DNA of 64,000 bases from contig NW_027020281.1 in the NCBI RefSeq assembly GCF_910592395.1, positions 126,001 to 190,000 of the forward strand, given 5' to 3'. Of this stretch, positions 1 through 11,210 are shown one piece after another. Each line of letters opens with the position of its first letter. The first letter of the stretch is position 1. Below the pieces are notes generated by a model, which worked only from the letters and a program-made list of their open reading frames with translations, had not been told where the DNA came from and made no database searches. Both the position numbers and the translations under genes were made by a program. The DNA comes from Lineus longissimus. Lineage: Eukaryota; Nemertea; Pilidiophora; Heteronemertea; Lineidae.

Positions 1-1075
1 TGTTTAGGGCCAGGGTGCGCATTTCTCACTCACAGGGTTTGACTATAATAAGTTTTAGGCCCATGATTTAGTTGTGTTGATCTGATTGCAGATTAAATTG
101 CTTTCATGGATGCGCTGACCGATGGACGATTCCTTATAGTCCTGCCTACACCAGCCCTCGTTGATGCCGTAGGATATTGTACAGTATTAAACGTCGACGT
201 TGAGTGCCTTGAAGTCTTTGGATTGGGTTTCTTGCTAGTTTGCAGAAATGCCCGCGAATTCCTAGGCCTTGTGGCTTACCTGGCAGTGCAAAATATCCCT
301 TTCGCCACGTCTGTCAGTGCTTATTGAAAGGTAATTTCGAAGTTTTAGTTCATATTGTTTTCTATAGAGCTAAAAGGAGAAAACTGTTAAATAGGGGCCC
401 CCTGATTAAGGTCTCGGGTAAGACTACGCGAGGCACCTTTCCTGTCATTCATTGAGACTCCCACTCACTGACGTAAACCTGTCTGCGCCAATTGAGTGTC
501 CTTATTACATGAAGACCCTATACGTAAGCCTAGTACAGGCCTATGAAGTGTCCGCTTTTCTTCCGCCGATCAATACTCTCTGACTAACAAAAGGAATGCG
601 CTCGAAGTCCCCAATTTGTTTTGAAAGTTTGCCTCCTTATTCCCCTTTTTTGGATCATTTTTTTAAGCCGATTGTTACATCTTATTCGGACACTTATGAT
701 ATCGTAACAGAAGTTTTTTTCTTCAATCATTTGACGGGAACAACGAATAAATTCGAAATTTCTCAATATAGCCTAATTTGACCATTAATTGGCCATTCAA
801 ACGGTGGCGGTGGCAAAAATCTGACAGGTCGCTCCGTCACATTTTGCGCATTATATTTCTGCGTCAATAGGTGCTGACCGCATCGGAAATGGACATTCGA
901 GGCCAACCTAATTAGTCGCTACATGCTGAAAAGAGGGGTCTTTTGTGTTGCCTAATTAGGCTGATTTGATTGCAGAAATGTCTCATTTTTTTATTCGCAA
1001 AAGTATGCAAAACCCCTCAAACTAAATATATTCCATATATTGTTTGGTACCAAAGGCCTTTTTTCCCCCAAATTT
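1..1075. other. 5' stretch without a recognised gene
   Basis: An open frame of about 73 codons lies at 106-327 (+) but matches nothing I recognise and has no convincing splice borders. The rest is ordinary AT-rich intronic or intergenic sequence. Exons encoding the start of the SET protein would be expected upstream of 1711, but none could be identified here. Confidence 0.4.
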
Positions 1076-1390
1076 TCAGACATCCAAATTTCGACCCGTA
1101 AGAACATACTGGAAAATGATCTGATCAAACATCTTTATACCAAGCTTTGGGGTATATATTTCCCCAGAGCTTTTAGAGCTTTTCAATTTGAATAAAGCCT
1201 TTCTGGCCCTGTCAGCTATATCTTCCTTGGCATAGGTGAAAGTACCACTAGCTACAATCACTATACCAAGGTATTTATATTTTGAAACATTTTCAATTAC
1301 ATTTGCCTGCATTCTAAATATTTGTTTACACTTTCTCCCAGTTCTTGAAAATTTTGCTGTATGAACAGTTTCCCTGCAATATCTGTTCAA
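1076..1390 (-). mobile_element. Non-LTR retrotransposon reverse transcriptase fragment
   Basis: The minus strand encodes about 105 residues with the end of the RT palm/thumb typical of LINE elements: a YKYLGI motif, then a glycine plus a FTYAKEDIADRARKALFKLKS-type stretch, and a KMFDQIIFQYVL segment that corresponds to the usual LFD..I.PILLYG. Only this piece remains; the YADD box, endonuclease and 3' end are absent. It is a truncated relic just upstream of the first SET exon, within the same intron or 5' flank. Confidence 0.75.
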
Positions 1391-1710
1391 ATAAAAGCTT
1401 CAGAGGAGAAATGATGAGGAGAAAGATAGAAATTGTTACAATTTCTATCTTTGTCTGTACCTCCAGACTAGACCTCCATATTAGTAGTTCTGCCTGTGCT
1501 ATGACTGCAGTAAATCATATATTTCCTGGATGCAGATGGTCTAAGGTTTATCTTAGTAGCAATTTCGTGTCATCTTGATCAACCACTTGTGTTGAACCAT
1601 GGCTGGAATTGGGAAAATGTACACAACAATGGTTTTTCTGCCCCATTGACCTCAAGGTGACCTAGATAAGAAGCATTTGTTTCAAAATCATACATTCTTC
1701 ATTCTTCCAG

Positions 1711-1876
1711 GATGGGGTGTCTTCGCTACTAAGAAACATCTGAAAGGCTCATTCCTTCTCATGTACCATGGAGTTTTGATAAAAGAAGATGAAGCAAGGC
1801 GCAGAGAGAAAAGCTACGACAAAACCAAGAAAGGATCTTTCATGTTTTACTTCAAACATAACACGAGCACGTTATG
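1711..1876 (+). CDS. SET domain, N-terminal exon (KMT5A/SET8-like)
   Basis: Acceptor CTTCCAG before 1711 (phase 1) and donor TG|GTAAGT after 1876 (phase 2). The product opens with GWGVFATKKHLKGSFLLMYHG, the first conserved block of a SET domain (the GRGVFA...KGDFVVEYHG of KMT5A). It continues with an EAR(R)RE helix and a GSFMFYF strand, corresponding to the glycine-containing S-adenosylmethionine pocket and central sheet. SET enzymes transfer methyl groups to lysine side chains, KMT5A to histone H4 K20; the substrate here is unknown. Phase 2 to phase 2 joining with the exon at 4089 restores the cysteine that normally precedes the VDAT motif, which supports the splice. Confidence 0.8.
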
Positions 1877-2149
1877 GTAAGTTACATTTTTTTTCTACCT
1901 CACTTACTAGAAGGCTACGTTCTCGTTCTCGTTTTCGAAAACCATCCGAAACCCTCACAATGTGAAAATAAAATCGAACCCAAGAGGTGATTACGTCTTG
2001 AAAACTTAAATTGAAGTCATCCCTTTGACAGTACTTGTATCTGCTTTTCCTTCGTGGGGCGTTCCCCTGGGATTTTATTTCGAGAGAAATATTGTGTGAT
2101 CAAACATCTGTGCCAGTCGGTAGGCCTACTAATACAGTGTACAACTCGA

Positions 2150-2400
2150 CATAGTAAGGCCTACTGTACAATCCACTCTGTCGCGACACTTCCTGACCTT
2201 GAACCTCGTTACTAAAAGGTTTAGCAGACCCCATTTATACATGTAGGAGGCTTCTAAAATTTATACTATGGAGTCCGAACGTTGTGAGCATAGGAAAGTA
2301 TGTATACCCATCAAATAGTATCCACTAAGCTGCTCGAAACAGATGTCAATCACGCCTCAAGCAACAACCAAGTGTCGTGACCAAGTGTCAGTATTGGGAT
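2150..2400 (+). pseudogene. Relic of the exon found intact at 36050
   Basis: The stretch around 2315-2390 (TATACCCATCAAATAGTATCC..., CTCGAAAC, CAATCACGCCTCAAGCAAC) parallels 36077-36140, and the flank at 2150-2240 (TCCACT..GTC, ..AGCAGACCCC) parallels 35945-36018. The TTTTGCAG acceptor present before 36050 is absent here and the donor context has changed, so this copy should not splice. It shows that duplication moved material between the two ends of the locus. Confidence 0.6.
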
Positions 2401-3191
2401 GAGCGGACCCAACATGGCGTCCTCATTGCTCGGTAAAAGAAAATGCACATGTATAAGTCTCGACAACGACAGAAAAGATTTATTCCCCTTGCTTATATAA
2501 GGGTAAGTGATAGGTAAAGACAGTGGTAAAACTAAAAATACAAATAGCGAAGTCTAAGTACCTGTAAAAATGTACATGGAATACACTACGATCAGATCTT
2601 GAATATCCCTCGGACCTTTTTTTGGGGAATAGAAAATATAGATGTCAGTGACAGTGCCGATGGTAAGATTTCACATTTCTCAGGCATTGTTGAAGCAAAA
2701 AGGCGTGGCCCCAACATGGCCACCACCAGGTCTGGGACCTGTTTCCGCCAGCAAGGAAGGGGTTAACGCAAACCTTTCCGATTGGTTATTTCTAAGGAAC
2801 ACCCGAAGTTTAAAAAGTGCCAACGTTTTATTGGGAAACCGTTTCTGCCCTGCTCAGGCTCTGTCAGTATGGTCTGCAATAGGCCTATTGATTTTTTTTC
2901 TTTTCTGCAAGAATCCTGTGGGAAAATGCTATCGTTCGACACTAACGGCGCCTATTTTGCCTTAGGGTACACGCTTTTGTGGGTACATTCCCCGGCACGA
3001 GCAGATAGAACATATGGGAAAATGTTGTATCCAAATAATCGCAGCCAAGCATCATAGCATATTTTAAATTTCTCGAAAAAAGTGGGCGGGGCATACTCGG
3101 ACCAGGAAGGGTTAATCTGAACAATTGATGCTAATTTTTCTGTTCTACAAATAGGACCTTTAAATCCTGGATAGAATATGAATTACGGTAA

Positions 3192-3394
3192 CCCCTTGGC
3201 TATAGCGTCATTGAGTACACTATGTATGAAGCCCGTCGGGCGTGAATGGGGTGGGCCTACTTTGCATACTTAATTTTTGTCGTTAAAGTAATCTTAACTT
3301 TAACGAATAAAAATAGGTATACTAAGTAGGCCCGCCCCGTTCACGCCCCACGGGCTTCATACATGGTGCACTCAATGACGCTATAGCCAAGGGA
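3192..3394. repeat. Foldback/hairpin MITE-like repeat
   Basis: Two arms of about 95 bp are inverted copies of each other: CCCCTTGGCTATAGCGTCAT at the left reappears reversed as ATGACGCTATAGCCAAGGG at the right, with GAAGCCCGT..GGGCGTGAA and TTCACGCCCCACGGGCTTC inside. A short AT-rich loop separates them. No coding capacity; a small intronic inverted-repeat element. Confidence 0.8.
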
Positions 3395-4088
3395 TGACAG
3401 TATTTTATGCCGGATGAGTGAAACAGATTATTTTTTTAATTTATGACTGAATTTTGAAGAAAAAAAATCTGAACCCCTCATGAAACCATTCAACTATTAT
3501 CCCATGCAGGATAGTCTCTCGATGTTGGATCAAGTTAGTTGCATCCAATTGCAGGAAATGGCAGCGCACCATAAAAACCCCAAATAAAACGTATGATACC
3601 TATACTGCACTACTGATAGGTATCATAATGTTAAGCTCTGTGGTGTCTATAGGGGGTCACTGGGGGAATTTATGAGGGGGGTCCCAAGGGGTGTCGCGGA
3701 GGGGTCGTCGCGGGGGTAAAAAAAGACCGATAGAATTTGTTTAGAGGAGTTCTTTTTTTCATCTACAATTTTACTACAATCCTTAATGTATTACATCTCT
3801 TAAACACTATGTTTTTAAATGAATTCTTTTAAAGATTTTTAAAGATTTTGCTGTGATTTTACCTATCGCATGTCGTTGTCGGGGCCTATAGGCCTTACAA
3901 CAATTGTTATTGAGCGGGCCAAGCGGTCAATGTCATCTGGTGTTCACATGACAACGAGAGCAAATATTAATTTCCCTAGCTATGGCATTCCATATCTTTA
4001 TGATGTATGACTCAACATGACATGGCGTCAAAATCATTCGAAACACTCCATTGCCCGCGCCACTCCTTAACAATAGCCATTCTTTTAG

Positions 4089-4290
4089 TGTGGATGCAAC
4101 TAAAGACGACGGTACCTTAGGAAGGTTAGTTAATGATGCCTGGAGAGGAGCAGCCAACTGTTCAATGAAGAAGGTTTCAACAGAAAAAGGGAGTCCAGCT
4201 CTATGCCTATTCGCTAACCGCGATATAGAAATTGGCGAAGAGCTGCGATACGACTACGGGGTGGACGATCTGCCATGGAGACAACAAAAG
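4089..4290 (+). CDS. SET domain, C-terminal exon
   Basis: Acceptor TTCTTTTAG before 4089 (phase 2) and donor AAAAG|GTAAGG after 4290 (phase 0). It encodes VDATKDDGTLGRLVNDAWRG, then ANCSMKK, then PALCLFANRDIEIGEELRYD plus YG. This is the second SET block: the RLVND stretch replaces the usual RxxNH cofactor-binding motif, and GEELRYDYG carries the catalytic-type tyrosine and the pseudoknot segment. The exon closes with a DLPWR tail. The (V)DAT..D.T.GRLVND and DLPWR features resemble KMT5A-like proteins of fish and invertebrates rather than canonical KMT5A. Both SET halves look intact, so an active methyltransferase is plausible. Confidence 0.85.
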
Positions 4291-6269
4291 GTAAGGATTC
4301 ATAAAGATTGAGAAAAAACTCTGCTCTGAGTGATTTTTCCTGACCAGCGTCTCCACACATTGTCTGCATTACCTATACCAACTCCCCCGGACACCCCTGG
4401 TTGGAAAACAAACTGTAGTTTGCATCGGCTGGTTTGCACGAAACATTGTTCCTGCACTACGGGGGGGGGGGGGGGCGAAGCCGGGGGGTAAGGGGAGGGC
4501 TACATATGTACGTTTGGGACAAACCGATAGCATTGCCATATCAACATTCAAACTAAACAGCAATTCTGTAATCAAAAGATTTAACAAGAGGCCCAAGGGC
4601 CTGGCGCTCAGCTGGATGACCTAATAACATAGGACTGAGGGTGTAAAGTAGTAAATATCGGCTTTATACTACTGTTTGAAGGTCAAGAGAACACGTTATA
4701 CCACTAAAATTTCCAATGCAGAGCTGCCAGCTGAAGGAAATATGACTGAACTAATCATCCATGGTACGTAAATATTACAGGAGGCAACGGAAGATATCCC
4801 TAGTTCAGTATGTTGTATCGGTAGCTTTACAGAAAAGAAGTGTCAGAGAGGATGAGACTTCTCCATGGCCAACTGTGGTATGTCCAGGCTGGGTTGTACA
4901 GCACAAGGATACAAAATGCTGTCTGTAATTGAGAGGTATCCTGATTTAACAGAGGTCAAAATAAATAGAAATGACCAGTTTGGGACTAACACCACTGTCT
5001 TTTTTTTTTAATAAGGTAGAGATTACAGGAGTCAACAAAATTAATTTTATTGAGAGAAATTGACCTGTCCTGCAGGTGATTGGAATTTACAATACAAAGG
5101 GTCGTTTTTCATGACATTGTGCTCTACTGCGTATCCCTAGTGAGTCGATCGGGAACCAATCTATCCTTGGCGCAGACAGGTTCAAATTGGCTATATCTTG
5201 AATAGATTGAATTGCGATGAAAATCTAATGCAATAAAGGAGTAATATCGAAGAGACAAATTAATCAAACCAATTGTCCACAAACTCGGACCCTGCAATGG
5301 CGTGATGTATGCGTGCATATAAAAGTATATCAATTGGTCCGATAGAGATGATGAGGCAATGTCAATATGCCTCGTTCCTTAGTCAGCAGTATGCCCCTTT
5401 TTAAATTTTATACGGAGAAGAAGGAGAACCCAGATAGGCCTTCACATGTCGGCTTTCAAATTGCACGAACAAACTGTACTATCATCACTACTATAACTTT
5501 AAAATGCGTGCTCCTCCTACATGTAGCAATGTCTTGGCCAAAAAGGCACTTAGTCGACAGGCAAGCTAGAAGTTCAGCACCGTGAGCAGCTCCTTGGTAA
5601 GGCCATGTCAGGTTCTGCGCGCCTCTTAAGATACATCAAGTATTGAAAGCTGTGGTGAGCACATAAAAAGACCATGTTCACCTTGATTTGAAAATCCCTT
5701 CATAATCAAGGGCTACCTCTGACTAATTTATAAACCACCACCCATAAACAATAGACCACCAATTTGACCCCAGCTCCTAACTGCGGGAAAACCCAAGTCC
5801 AGCAACCAAAAGTACCAAAAATACATTTTTGTTTACATTTGAACTGCACACTATGCGTTTGTTTACAATTTCATTTCCCGCGAAATCACGAAAATCAGGT
5901 GACCAGCAATCGTGGATTGAAAATAACATTAACCTGGGTTCAGCAGGTCAGCAGGTATACCGGCTGATCCAATCATCCCCTTACAGCCAGCTGTTCAAAA
6001 GGTAACGTTATTCACCCCACAGGGAGTGCAGGTAATTGATTAAGCCCCTGCATAACTTAACAGCAATGGCTTGGCTTCTGTGAGTGGTAAGGAGAATTGA
6101 CAGTGTCCGATTAAGAATCCCTCATTACTGCTCCGCTGAAGTAAATTTTTGAATAAAACCAAGACGTTGCATCAGGGTAAGGTGTCACCACCATTCATGC
6201 AAAATTTCAAGGCGATCCAAAGCCGCTAAGTGTGACTTTATTCGTCCCCCGGCCCTTCTAATATTATTA

Positions 6270-7240
6270 TATAGAAGATGACGTCATTTCTGGTGATTCC
6301 CTACGTTGTCCAATGAGCGCTTTTTAAAGTGTGCCATTTGGCATGCATTGGCATGCAATGTATTTTATCAGCGCTGCCAATTGCCGAACAGAATGCTGTA
6401 GCTCCGTCAATTTTGAGTCAATTTTTATGGGAGTAACATTATTGTGTTGCTTAAAACGTCTACTTTTTACTCATGTAAGAATCGTAGTACTAAAAACTAA
6501 TATGCAAACAGAATCATGCCGATTCACTGCACATACTGTGGGAATTCTCCACTTCAAAATACATCGCGAACAGAGCGTGCACTTCCGATATCATTTTCAC
6601 AGAATTGTGGCCAAATTTTCAAGAACTAATTTCTGAAAGTATTCCTTTAAGACCTTATGACTACCCACTGAAAGGAACTAGTGATAATATCGCCTACTTG
6701 ACTACTTTTTAGCAGAAAATTGGTTACTTGCTGCAAAATCAATCTTCCATCTTTTGACTGGTCCGGGCACAGTGGGTATGCTGAAATATGGCCTGGTTCC
6801 TTGGTCAATTCAATGCGCAGAATACAACTGCGCAACTATACGTCATAACCCGGGCTTTTAAATCGTCAAAAAATCTGTCAAATGTGCCTGTAGCGCCAAC
6901 TGGCGGTGAAAACTAAACTAATTCAATTACAAGTCAAAACGAAAAATTATTAAAAAATATTCGGCCAGATTTGAAAACAATATTTCCTCTGTGGACCAAG
7001 GTATAAAGGAAAGAATTTTAAACTTCCCGATGACCTCATTCGCCGAATGTAGGTCTGATCGCGCTAATTTTTGGTTTCTGAGTTCCCCTTGGGCTATTCC
7101 TAATTTAGGCCGTCAAGAAAGTGCCTAGGTCTCACGGTTACAAAATGCCCAAAATTGACATGGAAGGATGGCAGGAAGGACGGACACCATTCCCTTAGTA
7201 ATATGATCAGCTTCGCTGACTTTGTCAGCTGAGCTTAAAA
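6270..7240. repeat. Dispersed copy of the 55-57 kb inverted-repeat family
   Basis: From ATGACGTCATTTCTGGTGAT (about 6278) through CCACTTCAAAATACATCGCG (about 6549) to the CTTTGTCAGCTGAGCTT end (about 7218-7236), this follows the arm at 56784-57673 with substitutions and some unrelated sequence. It includes the same GGTCTCACGGTTACAAAATG and GGA(T/C)GG tract. No open frame of note; a non-autonomous interspersed repeat. Confidence 0.75.
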
Positions 7241-7340
7241 TTTGTCTGAAATTGGCGGTGCTCGCATCGAAGCTTGAAAGTTTCTGTGGAGGTCGGTTTA
7301 CAGGTAAACAACAAGAAGGCTGATTTTTTGCTGAGTCATA

Positions 7341-8137
7341 TTGCCGTGGTCACACTGGGGTTTTAACACGAATTGAATTCGAATTAAAACGTTTATACGT
7401 ATTGGGGGGTCACACTCAATTCGGTTCATACCGATCTCAATCCGCTTCAACCAACACGGTTCTTAAACCGAATTGAATGCGAATCAGCTAATCCGAATCA
7501 ACGAAACCGTATTGAGATTTCAAGTGTGACGCGCTTGATACGAATTAAGGTTTTCGATCGCACTGCCCATGCGCCCGGCGCATGGAAAGTGACCTTTGAC
7601 CGCGGGAACTAGTGCTCCGAACTAGTTAACTGATGTATTTAAATGATGTCATTAACTCAAACTCCCCTGCACGTGACTTGCATTTCCATTTCCTGGCAAG
7701 GTATGTTGCCGCCGGTTCGTTGGTCAAAGGTACGCTGGTCAGCAACATCGTCACGGCGGGGTTTTCCCCGGTTTTGGCCTCGTTTTCAAGGGCGAGGCCG
7801 GGATTCTCCGCATTTAGCGACGGTGTTGTAGGCATGGCAGGGAGATGGAAATGGTCAAGCACCTTACGCGATTTTAACTTGTTAATAATGACTGTGTGAT
7901 ACTTTGATATTATATACTTATATGTTTTGTACTTGTAAATTTTATTCTCCCGTATGGGAGGTTAATAAATGATAATAATAATAATAGATGGCGCGTCGTT
8001 AGTACGCATTGAGTGTGGCGCGTTTTAAACCGATTTGAATGCGTATTCGGGCCAGTGTGACGCGACCGTTCTGAAACTGGATTAACCAATTCGTATTCCG
8101 GAGAGCGCTCTACGGAATTCGGTTTCAATTCGCATCA
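7341..8137. mobile_element. MITE with GCCGTGGTCACACTGG end, first copy
   Basis: The left end (TGCCGTGGTCACACTGGGG, then GAATTGAATTCGAATTAAAAC) and the right end (GTATTCGGGCCAGTGTGACG ... TTTCAATTCGCATC) are shared with the element at 18680-19442, but the middles differ. Here the centre holds an AATAAATGATAATAATAATA tract (about 7963-7986) that looks like a LINE 3' tail. The right terminus decays after CGCATCA. Non-coding, in an intron. Confidence 0.7.
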
Positions 8138-8649
8138 ACACCCTAAACGTAGCGGTGGCCCTTGCTCTCCGTGTTCCAAATGTACTATAGCTCCTTCCAA
8201 ACTAAGTGAATAAGCACAGGCTGGGTGTCAGTTGGTGGTTATCTAGAAATTCGTCAAACCATGTGCTCAAATCCTAAAGCAGTTAGAACATCCTCAAAAC
8301 GAAGTGAATGGACACAGGCTGGGTATCAGTACATTTGGAACACAGATGGCAATGACCACCGCTCGGTTTCGATTGGATTTCACTTATTTTTTAAGGTTGT
8401 GTGGGCCTAATCAAAGTCTATACCTCATCAAAAAATCAGCCTTCTTTTTGTTTACCTGCGGCTAACCCTTAAAGGCTATTCGAAGCGCACTTGGACAAGG
8501 TGCAGCCACTGTGATCATCCAGTGCAGGTGTAGCCATGTAAAGTGCGCTAAGGAGTCCAATTACATTTACATTTTCAATTACATAGAAATCATGGACTAA
8601 ACCGGAATGCGATCTATGTGTGATACTGTTTGTTTTGCTGATATTTCAG

Positions 8650-8707
8650 AATGCTGCAACTCGTTCATTCCCTGAACTGGATGTGAAACAAATTGATAAA
8701 TCAGACG
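8650..8707 (+). CDS. Small exon after the SET domain
   Basis: Acceptor ATATTTCAG before 8650 and donor G|GTAAGAA after 8707. Phase 0 start matches the SET exon end and phase 1 end matches the following array. It encodes 19 residues (NAATRSFPELDVKQIDKSD) plus one base. No domain; a linker between the SET domain and the disordered section. Support is splice sites and phase only. Confidence 0.55.
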
Positions 8708-9693
8708 GTAAGAAAATTATTTCCTTCCTAGGAATAAATAGAGATGAGAATGGCTAAGCACCCCCCCCCCCCCCCCAAGCATTAGGTGGGTGTACCTATG
8801 CTCTGGTATCCCCTTGATACGCCAGATTTGGCCCGTTCGGATCAATTTGTCTCATAATTTACCCTTAAATACGGGGCATGGTGCTGTTAGCAGAAGCTCA
8901 TTCTCATAGAATACCTTTGATTGCCAAAAGTACCCCCTTTTTCACGATTTGTGCGGAAAAGTCTTCGTAATTGAGGTAGGAAAAAGGACCAATTTTTCGT
9001 ACTTTTTACGTACGCGCATGCGGTCACCCAAGGTATACGAGTGTGTGTTTTGGGGGGGGGCGCATCCGGCGCACGCCACCTCTATTTTGACAATTCTTTT
9101 ATTTTGACCATGTACAGAGCGCAAAAAAACATAGTTTTAATGAACAACCTCATCCATAGGATAATCCGAGGGCCTTTGACATGGGGGGTGGGGGGGCGGT
9201 CGGTATTACCCTAGCGTCAATGATGTTTGGGAAGAATTTGATCTGGGTACTTCTACGGTACTGCCACTAGCGGACACGGGGTATATCGTAAAGGCTTATG
9301 CCATTTATCGATATTTTCAAAAGCTCCTTTTTTTGTAATTTATAATCTTTTTTCTATTAGACAGTTACATGTATATATCATTAATAAGAGTCACCTTACA
9401 TGGATGATGATTCATGATTCATGATTAGGCGGTGTAAACGTTAGAGGCATGTCTTAGTTAATTAATTGTATTTGCATACGATCAATTATGGGCCTCGAAT
9501 GCCATAGATCCAGGGTGTTGTGATTACCCACAGGTTGGATTTGGATAATGGGTGGGATTGCCTCACTAAAATTGGCAGCTCAGTCAGCCAGTTCAGCAAG
9601 ATTGAGTGGCGGGTGTTTTATCATCTGCTGTTGGTATGTGTATTGGGCGCATTGGTGTCTGAACTTGAATTTAATTTCTTTCTATGGGTATAG
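8708..9693. other. Intron
   Basis: Poly-C (8761-8777) and poly-G (9051-9060, 9182-9196) tracts and AT-rich sequence. No exon or recognisable element. Confidence 0.5.
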
Positions 9694-9864
9694 CAGTTCA
9701 AAGGCCTGTTGGTGAAATAAGGACAACACCACCTGATGAGATGGATAATGAAATTAACCCTGGCACATCTGTTGCAATCACAACCTCGGAAGTTTTACAC
9801 CTTGAAAAACATGAACATGGAACCAAGGAGTCAGATGAAGGTGAAACCAAGGAGTCCAGGAAAA
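9694..9864 (+). CDS. Disordered acidic/Thr-rich exon, phase 1-1
   Basis: Acceptor GGGTATAG before 9694 and donor AAAA|GTGAGT after 9864 give a symmetric phase 1-1 exon of 57 codons. The product is Glu/Thr/Lys-rich (for example HEHGTKESDEGETKESRKS) and predicted disordered. It is the first member of the run of 1-1 exons that fills the next 24 kb. The acceptor is weak in pyrimidines. Confidence 0.55.
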
Positions 9865-10602
9865 GTGAGTAGGGTAATCATAGTCTATAATTGATCATTG
9901 ATAGCTGATGATGAGATATTAAGCGGACTTGAACTCGTCCTGTAGGTGGGTAGCATTGCTTGATCGATTGAGCCATTCCAAAAAAGGAAGTGCCGTGTTG
10001 ATCACTGTATGAATATACTCTCCATTCGTATTTCTACTTCTTGGGGCCGATGACCAGGTTTAGGCCCAGCCCCTAATACAAAGGATTCATCAATTGCATT
10101 CACCCTGTATTACAGCCCTTCTCACCAACAAAAATAGGCCTGGGTAATCTCTTTTAAAGGGACCCTAACATGCATATTCAATGAGGTAGGCGTTCTCTAG
10201 AAGGGACCATAGAAAGAAGAATCGAGAGTATTACAATTATTGTTGTACACCGTTTTTTTTGCTGGCCACGTGACCAAGTTTAACGCAGCAGACCAGAGAT
10301 TACAATACTATATTCCTTTGATCAGTTATTTGTTTGACAATCGCTTTTCTAGGCAACCTTGTATTAGTGATAACCGTCAGAACAGGCTGAGAAGCATTGG
10401 TAGGCGTCCCGGGGTAGGCGTACGCCATCAGGGATTCGAAATCTCGGTAGCGAGCGACTTTTGTGGACACTCGTACACCGTAGCGTTCATCGGGTCCTGT
10501 ATTTCATTCCACCGGCTGGTACTATTCGTTTTGTTCACGGGCGTATGAAAGGCGAACGCCTATGCTGACCAACCATTTATTGCCCTGCGAACAAAAGATT
10601 AG

Positions 10603-11001
10603 ATGAAATTGTACAAGCTGGACAGAATGCACTCGTGGTAAAAGCAGCCCATTTACGGTGTACGAGCGTCCAGTGTATTCGATTTGCAGACCCACTGCAT
10701 GATCAGATTAATCTCTACCTGGATGAAATAGAAAGAAACGGAGAGTTGGGCACCTTCATTAGTGATGCGAAGCAGTCTTCGAAGGATGGTCATAAACTGT
10801 TAATCTATTGGGATGAGGAAATGCAGCAGAGGTCGAAGAACCACATGACCTACGCTGATTTGTACTATGGGGATTATTTCACTGACCAACTGCTTCACAA
10901 GGCTAGGAATGATCTCAGAGGAATCGACGAAAGTGGTCATGTTCTTATTGTACTTGCAGACCTTGTTATGGACGATTTCCACCACCAGATGTGTGCAGAG
11001 A
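10603..11001 (+). CDS. 133-codon exon, folded-looking unknown domain
   Basis: An acceptor at AAAGATTAG (phase 1) and donor AGAGA|GTAAGT after 11001 (phase 1) give a symmetric exon. Unlike its neighbours the product looks folded: mixed hydrophobic and charged, with segments such as QINLYLDEIERNGELGTFIS, KLLIYWDEEMQQ and HVLIVLADLVMDDFHHQM. I do not recognise the fold. The acceptor lacks a good polypyrimidine tract, so the 5' border may lie further upstream. It may be a distinct functional module between the SET domain and the repeat array. Confidence 0.6.
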
Positions 11002-11092
11002 GTAAGTATAAACATTGCCAATAAATGAACAAAGTTGTAAAAATCCTGAATATACATGTACTAGGAAAATCAAGGAAGAGAATTTGATGTTT

Positions 11093-11145
11093 TTAGCTCA
11101 CCTCTTAGCAGAGGCGAGCTTATCCCATACCGTGGCGTCCGTCGT

Positions 11146-11210
<65 letters not shown>

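Larger units (their letters stand above)
1877..4088. other. Intron between the two SET exons
   Basis: This holds a decayed copy of an exon that is intact at 36050 (about 2150-2400), a hairpin repeat (3192-3394) and otherwise unassigned sequence. Open frames at 2642-3057 lack splice support and are probably chance. Confidence 0.5.
4291..8649. other. Long intron with dispersed repeats
   Basis: No convincing exon was found. It contains a poly-G run near 4461, a terminal fragment of the AGAGGCCCAAGGGCCTGGCG family at 4585-4615, an A'-type copy of the 55-57 kb repeat (about 6270-7240), and a MITE (7341-8137). Short open frames elsewhere are unsupported. Confidence 0.5.
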
